DNA of 5,997 nt from CAYHZL01 sp964361075. GTDB taxonomy: Bacteria; Bacteroidota; Ignavibacteria; UBA10030; UBA8401. The notes under the pieces were generated by a model. That model had not been told where the DNA came from. It made no database searches and saw only the letters and a program-made list of their open reading frames with translations. Location: contig CAYHZL010000208.1 of assembly GCA_964361075.1 (NCBI GenBank), positions 1 through 5,997 on the forward strand. The letters are read 5' to 3'. Shown here piece after piece: positions 1 through 5,997 of the stretch. Positions within the stretch are counted from its first letter, which is position 1. Each line of letters opens with the position of its first letter. Position numbers and translations under genes: made by a program.

Positions 1-36
1 GGATTCACACAGAGAAGTTAAATAATGTAATCCGTG

Positions 37-52
37 ATTCGCCGCGGCGAAT
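37..52. repeat. Perfect 16-bp palindrome
   Basis: ATTCGCCGCGGCGAAT equals its own reverse complement over all 16 bases, GC-rich in an AT-rich spacer. It shares the GGCGAA string with the adjacent hairpin repeats, so it may be a degenerate member of the same cluster; a dimeric protein-binding site is an alternative. Confidence 0.5.
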
Positions 53-66
53 GTTCCCGTGTCATC

Positions 67-112
67 TCACGAAGTGATGGTGGCGAAGCCATCCCTTCGG
101 GACTTCGCTCAC
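67..112. repeat. Cluster of three small hairpins, palindromic repeat unit
   Basis: Three short perfect stems follow one another: TCAC-GAA-GTGA (67-77), TGGC-GAA-GCCA (81-91) and TCCC-TTC-GGGA (92-102). An alternative longer fold pairs GCGAAG (83-88) with CTTCGC (103-108) around the last hairpin, extended by GTG (80-82) and CAC (110-112) across a one-base bulge. No T-run follows on either strand, so a rho-independent terminator is unlikely. The unit shares its core with 174-195 and in architecture with 707-737. Confidence 0.6.
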
Positions 113-173
113 GTGGTTAAAGATTATTTCTTATTACAAAAATCTGTGGCTATGTTTTTTCTTAATGCTTTTA

Positions 174-195
174 TGGCGAAGCATCCCGTTGGGAT
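174..195. repeat. Second, shorter copy of the hairpin repeat
   Basis: TGGCGAAGC at 174-182 followed by CATCCC is the same string as at 81-95, apart from one missing C. It runs into the hairpin ATCCC-GTT-GGGAT (183-195). It lies about 40 nt downstream of the rluD stop codon, in the same orientation as the 81-102 copy. The match between the two copies in one short spacer is direct evidence for a repeat family. Confidence 0.6.
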
Positions 196-222
196 AGGAA
201 ATCATTTGAAACATTTATCACG

Positions 223-234
223 CTGAATAGTTAC
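223..234. repeat. 12-bp direct repeat downstream of rluD, copy 2
   Basis: Exact copy of CTGAATAGTTAC at 1427-1438, placed 2 nt beyond the rluD stop codon in the same orientation. The flanking hairpin seen around the lspA copy is not present here. Confidence 0.4.
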
Positions 235-236
235 GA

Positions 237-1232
237 TTATTTTTCCCTTTTCAAAAACTCCAATACACTCTTCATATCCTCCGGCAACTCAGATTCGAAC
301 CGCATCATTTCTTTTGTGAACGGATGAACGAAGCCAAGTTTTTTTGCGTGCAATGCCTGGCGCGGCATCATCTCCAATAAATTTTTCACTTCTGCTTTTT
401 TCTTCCCTTCAATTCCGCCTGCCACAATTTCACGACCGCCGTATGTTTCATCACCAAACACAGGATGATGGATTGAAGAAAGATGCACCCGTATTTGGTG
501 AGTTCTTCCGGTGTGAAGATGTAATCGCACAAATGCAAGGTACTCAAATTGTTCAATGAGTTCGTATTCAGTAACTGCACGTTTGCCATCCTGCATAACG
601 GCAATTTTTTTGCGATCACTTTTACTTCTGCCAAGAGGTGCATCAATAGTGCCGCTCTGTTTTTTAAACGTTCCCCACACTATTGCATTGTATTCACGCT
701 CCATTGTCCCGCTGTACGGGATGCCGTGAAGCGGCATTTTTGCGGCAAACTGTCGGGAAAGTTTTGCATGTGTTGCACTGTCCTTCGCAACAACAAGCAA
801 CCCGCTTGTATTTTTATCTAAGCGATGCACAATGCCCGGGCGCATACCATCATCACTTTCCGATAACGTGTGCGCATGATGCAACAACGCATTAACTAAC
901 GTGCCGGAATAATTTTTATACGCCGGATGTGTTACCATGCCTGCCGGTTTATTGATGACGAGCAAATACTCGTCTTCATAGATAATGTTCAGTGGAATTT
1001 CTTCGGCTACAACTTTTGGAGGATCGGGACGATTAAGATGAACGGAAATAACATCGAGCGGTGCAACGGTGTAACTCACTTTTATTGTTTTGCCATTCAC
1101 CAACACTTCGCCATTACGAATTGCATCTTGCACTTTTGTGCGTGTTGCATTTTCGATGTGGCTCGTTAAGTACACATCAATTCGTTCTCGTTGCTGTCCG
1201 GCGGGAATTTTGATTTCGAAATGATTTTTCAT
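237..1232 (-). CDS. rluD: RluA/RluD-family 23S rRNA pseudouridine synthase with a 10-residue in-frame insert
   Basis: Isomerises uridine to pseudouridine in RNA, most likely in 23S rRNA, 331 aa. An S4 RNA-binding domain covers about 16-62 (RERIDVYL...VLVNGK). The catalytic domain follows: INKPAGMVTHP at 93-103, GIVHRLDKNTSGLLVVAKD at 133-151 with catalytic Asp139, and LHTGRTHQIRVHL at 239-251. The S4 domain and overall length favour RluD over RluA, but the exact target uridines cannot be read from sequence. After SRQFAAK the family normally runs directly into [T/R]xEREYxAxVWG; here ten residues, MPLHGIPYSG (166-175), intervene. They are encoded by two tandem hairpins, described as a repeat feature. 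The frame is intact and all catalytic motifs are present, so the protein is probably active. The start is ATG with no convincing Shine-Dalgarno. It is separated from lspA by 245 nt, so it may be transcribed independently. Confidence 0.93.
   Translation of the reverse strand: MKNHFEIKIPAGQQRERIDVYLTSHIENATRTKVQDAIRNGEVLVNGKTIKVSYTVAPLDVISVHLNRPDPPKVVAEEIPLNIIYEDEYLLVINKPAGMVTHPAYKNYSGTLVNALLHHAHTLSESDDGMRPGIVHRLDKNTSGLLVVAKDSATHAKLSRQFAAKMPLHGIPYSGTMEREYNAIVWGTFKKQSGTIDAPLGRSKSDRKKIAVMQDGKRAVTEYELIEQFEYLAFVRLHLHTGRTHQIRVHLSSIHHPVFGDETYGGREIVAGGIEGKKKAEVKNLLEMMPRQALHAKKLGFVHPFTKEMMRFESELPEDMKSVLEFLKREK
707..737. repeat. Palindromic element inserted in frame inside rluD
   Basis: On the plus strand the segment reads as two abutting hairpins: TCCCG-CTGTA-CGGGA (707-721) and ATGCCG-TGAAG-CGGCAT (721-737). 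The 30 nt at 708-737 encode exactly the ten residues absent from the usual RluD alignment. The order, a TCCC/GGGA hairpin next to a TGsC/GsCA hairpin, is the same as in the hairpin repeats at 81-102 (reverse complement) and 174-195. This suggests a dispersed palindromic family able to land in coding sequence, similar in principle to the Rickettsia palindromic elements. Confidence 0.65.
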
Positions 1233-1262
1233 TTGTAACTACTCAGCGAGAGAAAAGTTAGA

Positions 1263-1393
1263 ACACTGATGACACAGAAAAAACACAAGATTGTCACAGA
1301 TAATGGTTGTGAGTTGAAAAAGGTGTTGCATAAAATATTTCAAAAAGATCCTCATCTGTGAATATCAGTGCTGTTTCTGTGTTATCTGTGTGC
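1263..1393. repeat. Long imperfect inverted repeat made of CACAGA/TCTGTG units
   Basis: The left arm (1263-1301) and the reverse complement of the right arm (1354-1393) match at about 31 of 39 columns with one gap, by hand alignment. The arms enclose a 52-nt AT-rich loop. Each arm repeats a short unit: CACAGA at 1273 and 1295 on the left; TCTGTG at 1355, 1376 and 1385 on the right. It sits between lspA and rluD. As RNA it could form a long hairpin between the two cistrons, with a processing or attenuating effect; as DNA it could be a small non-coding repeat element. No coding capacity is seen. Confidence 0.55.
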
Positions 1394-1421
1394 TATTATT
1401 GCTTTACGTGTATAAATAATT

Positions 1422-1456
1422 GTTCACTGAATAGTTACTTTCATTTCATAGTGAAC
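1422..1456. repeat. Hairpin 22 nt after the lspA stop, possible 3'-end structure
   Basis: GTTCACT (1422-1428) pairs with AGTGAAC (1450-1456) across a 21-nt loop, shortly downstream of lspA on the minus strand. The transcript past the hairpin is AT-rich but lacks a clean U-run, so a terminator is possible but not shown. Confidence 0.35.
1427..1438. repeat. 12-bp direct repeat downstream of lspA, copy 1
   Basis: CTGAATAGTTAC here is identical to 223-234. Both copies lie just past the stop of a minus-strand gene (39 nt after lspA; 2 nt after rluD). As transcribed it reads GTAACTATTCAG. A shared 3'-end signal or a fragment of a dispersed repeat are both possible. Confidence 0.4.
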
Positions 1457-1477
1457 TATGTGAGGAGAGGAGTGAGG

Positions 1478-2086
1478 TTACATCGAATCAGCACGGGTGC
1501 CGGATTCATTGACCGACGAAGTAGAGTCCGATACAATTTTAGGTTCTTCTTCACTGACAAAGCTGCGATGAAAAATCAGCAGAATGAACACCCCGATGCT
1601 TACTGCTGAATCGGCAACGTTAAACACCCAAAAGCGGGTTAACTGGTACCCAAAGATATTGATGTTAAAAAATTGCACATCAATAAAATCTACGACCTTG
1701 CCATAAAATAACGGAGCTTCATTATAGAATACGCCGTAAAAAACACGATCAATTAAATTACCTATTGCACCACCAAGAATGAGAGCAAGCGAGCTTCGGA
1801 AAAGTAATTTTTCTTTTCGCATGTAAAAGAGGTACACCAGAATTCCAATACTTGCAGCGATTGAAAATAATGTAAGGAAAAGTTTTCCGCCGAAATCGAC
1901 ACCGAACGCCATGCCGGGATTTTCAACATACGTAAACCGCACAACGTCATCAAGTATTTGCCGCGATGAACCGAGCGGAACTCCTTCGTGGTGAATTCCG
2001 AGAAAAGGAATCGAGAACCCTTTCACAAGCAGCTTGGAAATCTGATCCGAAATAATAATACTGAGTGTAAGCCAGAGTACCTTCAC
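1478..2086 (-). CDS. lspA: Lipoprotein signal peptidase (signal peptidase II)
   Basis: Inner-membrane aspartyl protease that removes the signal peptide from diacylglyceryl-modified prolipoproteins, 202 aa. Family hallmarks are present: SDQISK at 13-18, YVENPGMAFG at 53-62, GGAIGNLIDR at 105-114, VVDFID at 131-136 and FNVADSAVSIGV at 155-166. The catalytic pair is Asp133 and Asp159, 26 residues apart, against 19 in the Pseudomonas enzyme, with the extra residues in the segment between the two motifs. Four hydrophobic segments are visible at about 2-20, 68-88, 95-113 and 153-173. A hydrophilic, acidic tail of about 30 residues follows the last helix. The start is GTG, 6 nt after the stop of the upstream zinc-finger gene, with AAGGA a little far upstream as a possible ribosome-binding site. 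Close spacing suggests translation from the same message. The function call is secure. Confidence 0.96.
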   Translation of the reverse strand: MKVLWLTLSIIISDQISKLLVKGFSIPFLGIHHEGVPLGSSRQILDDVVRFTYVENPGMAFGVDFGGKLFLTLFSIAASIGILVYLFYMRKEKLLFRSSLALILGGAIGNLIDRVFYGVFYNEAPLFYGKVVDFIDVQFFNINIFGYQLTRFWVFNVADSAVSIGVFILLIFHRSFVSEEEPKIVSDSTSSVNESGTRADSM

Positions 2087-2092
2087 AACTAT

Positions 2093-2638
2093 TTACCGTC
2101 CTTTTCGCATTTTACATTCAACACACATTTGCGCATGTGGCACAGCTTCAAGCCGTTCTTTCGGAATCAGCGGACATGTTTTGCATATTCGAAGCGGAGT
2201 TTCGGCACATTCGGTACAAATGCCGTACGTTCCTTTTTCAATTCTGCGCAGCGCTTCTTCAAGATAGTTTAAAAATTTTCCTTCACGCGAAGCGAACATA
2301 AATGTTTTCTCTCGTTCCATGGTATCGGTACCTTGTTCCATGTGCATCGAATACGTCGAGTTTTCAGTTGCATACTCGCCGGTGGTAACGTCCATCATAC
2401 TTTCGCGCAATATTTGCAGCTCTTCAAGAATTTCTTTTCTTTTTTCCAGAATAATTTTCTTAAAACGCGCCAATTCTTTTGCGCTGTACCCTTTTACTTT
2501 TGCTTTCGCCTTCACGGCAACAGTTTTTACAACTTCCTTCCGCACCGTTTTAACCGACGCTTTCTTTTTTACGGTCTTTACTTTTTTTGGTTTCGCTGCC
2601 TTCACTGTTTTTTTCTTCGCAACAACTTTTTTTGCCAT
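2093..2638 (-). CDS. TraR/DksA-family zinc-finger protein with lysine-rich N-terminal tail
   Basis: Probable RNA-polymerase-binding regulator of the TraR/DksA family, 181 aa. Residues 1-50 form a low-complexity basic tail with 20 lysines in Lys-Val/Ala-Lys repeats, resembling histone H1-like tails. Residues 52-80 and 108-135 are helical and should form the coiled-coil hairpin. Residues 133-175 match the family's IEKGTYGxC...IPKERLEAVPxAxxCxxC zinc finger. Six cysteines are present (141, 144, 152, 155, 172, 175) instead of the usual four. The DxxDxA tip of E. coli DksA is at best partly kept (D105 near the tip). The gene lies 43 nt after ileS and 6 nt before lspA, so co-transcription is likely. 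A GAGG stands about 8 nt before the ATG. The family call is firm; whether it works like DksA with ppGpp, or binds DNA through its tail, cannot be told from sequence. Confidence 0.9.
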   Translation of the reverse strand: MAKKVVAKKKTVKAAKPKKVKTVKKKASVKTVRKEVVKTVAVKAKAKVKGYSAKELARFKKIILEKRKEILEELQILRESMMDVTTGEYATENSTYSMHMEQGTDTMEREKTFMFASREGKFLNYLEEALRRIEKGTYGICTECAETPLRICKTCPLIPKERLEAVPHAQMCVECKMRKGR

Positions 2639-2681
2639 TCTACCCGCCTCGACATTAAAAATAGTTTATAGATAAAGTGTA

Positions 2682-5600
2682 TTAGGAAATTTTTTCAATA
2701 GTCATACTGCACGGTTCACCGTTTATATCTTCTTTCGTAAATGTTCCATCGGCACTGCTTGCTCTACTCACTTCAACTGCTAATGTTTCTTTTGCAATAT
2801 AGTCTTTCATTGATTGCAGTGCCGCCGCTAATGCATCACCTGCATCGTACACTATTTTGATGCGGTCGGTTATTTCAAAGCCGGTATCCTTCCGCATATT
2901 TTGAATGCGGCTCACGAACTCGCGCGCATATCCTTCGTTCCGAAGTTCGTCCGTCATCTCCGTATCAAGCGCAACCATCAACGAGCCGTCGGTTTCCACC
3001 AACCAGCCTTTTAAATCTTCATGAAGAATTTCCACATCTTCTTTTGCGATGGCAACATCGGAACCGTTCACTGCAAGCGTCAGTCTTCCTTCTTTTTGCA
3101 ATGTAGATATTTCTTTTGACGATAGCTCTTTAATTCGTGCGGCAACACCTTGCACCTGCTTGCCAAATTTTTTGCCGAGCGTGCGGAAATTTGGTTTCGC
3201 TTTTTTGCTGACAATACCGGAGTCGTCGGTAACAAACTCTATTGCCTTCACGTTAATTTCTTCGAGGATGACATCTTCCATTTTTTTGATCGTCTGCTTG
3301 TGTGCTTCTTCAGCAATCGGAAGAATAATTTTTTGCAGCGGCTGGCGCACTTTTAAATTTGATTTCATTCTCATGGCGCGTACCAATCCGACAATCTTTA
3401 TCGCATATTCCATCCGCGATTCGAGTTCGTTATCAATTGCATTTTCATCTACAGTTGGAAGCAGCGCAAGGTGCACCGATGTGTGCGATTCTTTTCGCGT
3501 TACTGTATTTAAGTTCTTGTATAACTCATCAGCAAGAAACGGTGCAATGGGCGCCATGAGTTTTGCGATGACATTCAAACATTCATACAATGTTTGGTAC
3601 GCCGCTGATTTGTCTTTTCCTTTTTCGCTTTTCCAAAAACGACGACGATTTCTGCGCACGTACCAATTGGACAATTGGTCTAATGTGAACTCGCTGATTG
3701 CGCGTGATGCCTTTGTTAAATCGTACTCGTTCATGTAGTGCGTGTAATTTTTCACAAGTGTGTTGAGCGCGGAAATAATCCATCGGTCAATTTCCGACCG
3801 TTCCGCAACAGGAATGCGCGCTTCGCTGAAATCAAATGCATCAATGTTCGCATACAACGCAAAGAATGAATACGTATTCACCAGCGTATTGAAAAATTTT
3901 CTCTGCACATCGGCAATGCCTTCTTCATCAAATAACGTTGGGCGCCACACCGGACTGTTCGAAACTAAAAACCACCGCGTTGTATCCGCTCCATATTTTT
4001 CAATCAACATAAACGGGTCAACGGTATTTTTTTTCGACTTGGACATTTTTTGTCCCTGCTTGTCGAGAATCAATTCGTTGACTAACACATTTTTATATGC
4101 CGGTGTGTCGAATAAAAATGTTCCGATAGAATGCAGCGTGTAAAACCATCCGCGCGTCTGGTCTATTCCTTCTGAAATAAAATCCGCAGGATATGCTTTC
4201 TCAAAAATTTCTTTGTTCTCAAACGGATAGTGCCACTGTGCAAACGGCATCGAACCGGAGTCGAACCACACATCAATTAATTCAGGTGTGCGTTTCATTT
4301 CACCACCGCACTCACAATCGAACACTACTTTATCAACACTTGGCTTGTGCAGATCGAGCGGTTCAGAAAGATTTTTTCCTTTCTTCAACTCTTCAATACT
4401 GCCGACACATTTCTGTTTGCCGCATTGTTCGCACACCCAAATAGGAAGTGGTGTTCCCCAGTAACGGTCGCGCGACAACGCCCAATCTTTATTTTCTTCC
4501 AGCCAATTTCCAAAACGTCCCGTACCAACTTCCGATGGAATCCAATTGATTTGTTTGTTCAATTCAACCATGCGTTGCGCGTATTTTGTTGTGCTGATGT
4601 ACCACGAGTTGCGTGCGTAATACAACAACGGCGCCGAACACCGCCAGCAATGTGGGTAGCTGTGCAGATACGCTTCTTTTTTATACAAAATGCTGCGCGC
4701 TTTTAAATCGAGAATAATTTCTGCATCAGCATCTTTAACAAACTTTCCTTGATAATCTGGAACTGATCCATCGAATTCACCCGATTTGTTTACCGGATGA
4801 ATTGTCGGCAATTCGTACTTGCGCGAAACTTGATAATCATCTTCACCATACGCCGGAGCCAAATGCACAATGCCAGAACCGTCCCCTGTTGTTACAAAAT
4901 TTGCAGGTATTACAAAGAAAGCTTTGGGACCTGTAAAACCTATTTCACCTTCTGGAGTTAAACTCATAGACGTTTCGAATAATTCTTTAGATTCTAAATT
5001 ACTCAAAATTTCTAATACTCGAGTTTCTTGTGTACGAAGTCGAGTCAGTAATTCTATTGACATATATACGAGTTGTTCGCCATCCCGAGCTTTTACTAAG
5101 GGAAATTCATGAAATATGTTCTTCGTGCTTGGCAAAGATTTTACATAATATTTTCCTTCAGGTTCTCCTTTAAAGTAAACAGTCTTTGGAAAAACTTGAT
5201 ATGCATATTCCTCTATTCCGGTGCAATGATCATTCGCGGGTGTTAAAAATAAAGGTTCATATTGAAAACCGATTAAATCTCTCCCTAACATTTTTTTAAC
5301 AACAGAATATTTTTTATTAATAACACTCAACCGCGCTTCTGCAAGAATAAAAAAATCTCCGGTGGAAAATTCTTTTCCTTCTTCACCTTCGAACAATTCA
5401 ACTTTCACATACTCAATGTCGGGATGTACCGCGAGACCAACATTTGAAATGAGCGTCCATGGTGTTGTCGTCCAGACAAGAAAGAATGTATTCTCTTCGC
5501 TTTTCACTTTCATCTTCACGTACACGCTCGGGTCTTTCACATCTTTGTACCCTTGTGCAACTTCGTGTGATGAAAGAGGAGTTTCGCAGCGCGGACAGTA

Positions 5601-5997
5601 CGGTTGAATTTTGTAGCCGCGATAAATCATATCGGCATCGAAATATTTTTTCAACGCCCACCAAATTGATTCGATGTAATTATTTTCGAATGTTACGTAC
5701 GGCGCATTCAAATCAACCCAGTAACCCATTTCGCGTGTCAACTGTTCCCACTCAACTTTATACTTCCACACAGACTCGCGGCATTTCTGATTAAACTTCT
5801 CTACACCGTACGCAATAATTTCATCTTTGTGCTTGATGCCAATTTCTTTTTCCACTTCAATTTCTACCGGCAATCCGTGCGTATCCCACCCTGCTTTACG
5901 ATGCACCTGATAACCGCTCATTGTTTTGTAACGGCAGATTGCATCTTTCAGCGTTCGTGCCATCACATGGTGAATACCTGGCTTGCCGTTTGCGGTC
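2682..5997 (-). CDS. ileS: Isoleucyl-tRNA synthetase, 5'-truncated by the window edge
   Basis: Cytoplasmic class I enzyme that charges tRNA-Ile with isoleucine and hydrolyses mischarged Val-tRNA. The reading frame stays open to the right edge. The GTG at 5966 is internal, because the codons before it read T-A-N-G-K-P-G-I-H-H-V, the HIGH-type signature; the true start lies outside, probably about 40-60 codons upstream. Counting residues from 5966: GWDTHGLPVE at 27-36, the CP1 editing domain at about 145-430 (TTTPWT at 167-172, GSGIVHLAPAYGEDD at 363-377), WFDSGS at 567-572, the KMSKS loop at 640-644 (4035-4049) and the anticodon-binding helical domain with LSNWYVRRNRRRFW at 765-778. The C-terminal ~250 residues lack the cysteine zinc finger of E. 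coli-type IleS, which fits the archaeal/eukaryotic-like type 2 class. Several type 2 enzymes resist mupirocin; resistance here is inference only. The CP1 domain carries a large insert, listed separately. Identity is secure. Confidence 0.97.
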   Translation of the reverse strand, partial: TANGKPGIHHVMARTLKDAICRYKTMSGYQVHRKAGWDTHGLPVEIEVEKEIGIKHKDEIIAYGVEKFNQKCRESVWKYKVEWEQLTREMGYWVDLNAPYVTFENNYIESIWWALKKYFDADMIYRGYKIQPYCPRCETPLSSHEVAQGYKDVKDPSVYVKMKVKSEENTFFLVWTTTPWTLISNVGLAVHPDIEYVKVELFEGEEGKEFSTGDFFILAEARLSVINKKYSVVKKMLGRDLIGFQYEPLFLTPANDHCTGIEEYAYQVFPKTVYFKGEPEGKYYVKSLPSTKNIFHEFPLVKARDGEQLVYMSIELLTRLRTQETRVLEILSNLESKELFETSMSLTPEGEIGFTGPKAFFVIPANFVTTGDGSGIVHLAPAYGEDDYQVSRKYELPTIHPVNKSGEFDGSVPDYQGKFVKDADAEIILDLKARSILYKKEAYLHSYPHCWRCSAPLLYYARNSWYISTTKYAQRMVELNKQINWIPSEVGTGRFGNWLEENKDWALSRDRYWGTPLPIWVCEQCGKQKCVGSIEELKKGKNLSEPLDLHKPSVDKVVFDCECGGEMKRTPELIDVWFDSGSMPFAQWHYPFENKEIFEKAYPADFISEGIDQTRGWFYTLHSIGTFLFDTPAYKNVLVNELILDKQGQKMSKSKKNTVDPFMLIEKYGADTTRWFLVSNSPVWRPTLFDEEGIADVQRKFFNTLVNTYSFFALYANIDAFDFSEARIPVAERSEIDRWIISALNTLVKNYTHYMNEYDLTKASRAISEFTLDQLSNWYVRRNRRRFWKSEKGKDKSAAYQTLYECLNVIAKLMAPIAPFLADELYKNLNTVTRKESHTSVHLALLPTVDENAIDNELESRMEYAIKIVGLVRAMRMKSNLKVRQPLQKIILPIAEEAHKQTIKKMEDVILEEINVKAIEFVTDDSGIVSKKAKPNFRTLGKKFGKQVQGVAARIKELSSKEISTLQKEGRLTLAVNGSDVAIAKEDVEILHEDLKGWLVETDGSLMVALDTEMTDELRNEGYAREFVSRIQNMRKDTGFEITDRIKIVYDAGDALAAALQSMKDYIAKETLAVEVSRASSADGTFTKEDINGEPCSMTIEKIS
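4923..5246 (-). other. Lineage-specific insert of about 108 residues in the IleS CP1 editing domain
   Basis: Canonical IleS passes from a GxxYEPLF strand through a short linker to a [F/Y]xVxxxDFVTxxDGTGIVH segment. Here YEPLF ends at residue 240 (counted from 5966) and FFVIPANFVTTGDGSG resumes at about 349. Between them are roughly 108 residues that I recognise from no IleS domain. They include a mixed strand-like part (241-300) and a probable amphipathic helix at about 303-331, rich in Leu, Glu and Arg. By hand count, 4921-5280 is about 34% GC, against about 47-53% in 60-nt samples at 4441-4500, 4621-4680 and 5701-5760; the low-GC stretch continues to about 5340. There is no stop or frameshift and no intein motif. 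Boundaries come from memory of the family and may be off by several residues. Confidence 0.6.

Noticed and set aside
174..195. Rho-independent terminator for rluD
   Set aside because: The stem is only 5 bp with a 3-nt loop, and the minus-strand sequence that follows is GCTTCGCC rather than a U-run.
1233..1477. Promoter for rluD in the spacer
   Set aside because: I could not find a convincing pair of elements for either the standard housekeeping sigma factor or the Bacteroidota-type TAnnTTTG box.
2319..2675. Plus-strand Phe-rich open frames that look membrane-like
   Set aside because: They are the complement of the lysine-rich tail codons (AAA/AAG read as TTT/CTT), so the hydrophobicity is an artefact.
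3662..3679. ACCAATTG-GA-CAATTGGT, a perfect 8-bp inverted repeat
   Set aside because: It falls on the conserved QLSNWYV codons of the IleS anticodon-binding domain; the protein sequence explains it.
3049..3738. Plus-strand open frame of 229 codons inside ileS
   Set aside because: It lies entirely antisense to conserved IleS coding sequence, has no recognisable domain, and its composition is that of a reverse-strand shadow.
4923..5246. Intein or mobile intron in ileS
   Set aside because: The insert is far shorter than an intein, has no Cys/Ser start or His-Asn end at its borders, and there is no frame break to suggest an intron.
2682..5966. Reading ileS as a complete gene starting at the GTG at 5966
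   Set aside because: The frame is open to the window edge and the upstream codons encode the conserved signature region, so the gene is truncated by the window.

Overview
This window looks like ordinary core chromosome from a bacterium of the Bacteroidota-Chlorobiota (FCB) group, with an Ignavibacteria-like lineage as my best guess. The basis is the isoleucyl-tRNA synthetase (archaeal/eukaryotic-like type with a PGIHH-type signature in place of the usual PH.GH), the gene order ileS - TraR/DksA-type protein - lspA - RluA-family pseudouridine synthase, weak ribosome-binding sites, and moderate GC. The placement is inference from protein character and was not tested by a search.

All four genes lie on the minus strand and are read from right to left. 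A 5'-truncated ileS fills the right half (2682 to the window edge). After a 43-nt gap comes a small zinc-finger protein of the TraR/DksA family with a lysine-rich tail (2093-2638), then after 6 nt lspA (1478-2086). A 245-nt spacer rich in inverted repeats separates these from an RluD-like pseudouridine synthase (237-1232). The last 236 nt (1-236) carry no gene but hold a cluster of small GC-rich hairpins. The first three genes are spaced like an operon. The spacer before rluD could hold a terminator or processing site. The set joins translation (tRNA charging, 23S rRNA modification), transcriptional control (DksA-like) and lipoprotein maturation (signal peptidase II).

No defence system, phage gene, CRISPR array or RNA gene is visible. 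The unusual content lies inside and between the housekeeping genes: (1) a 30-nt in-frame insert in rluD that folds as two tandem hairpins and resembles hairpin repeats in the 1-236 spacer, so it looks like a mobile palindromic element accepted within a coding sequence; (2) an insert of roughly 108 residues, AT-richer than its surroundings, in the CP1 editing domain of IleS; (3) an extra CxxC pair in the TraR/DksA zinc finger plus a histone-like lysine tail; (4) a long imperfect inverted repeat built from CACAGA/TCTGTG units between lspA and rluD.
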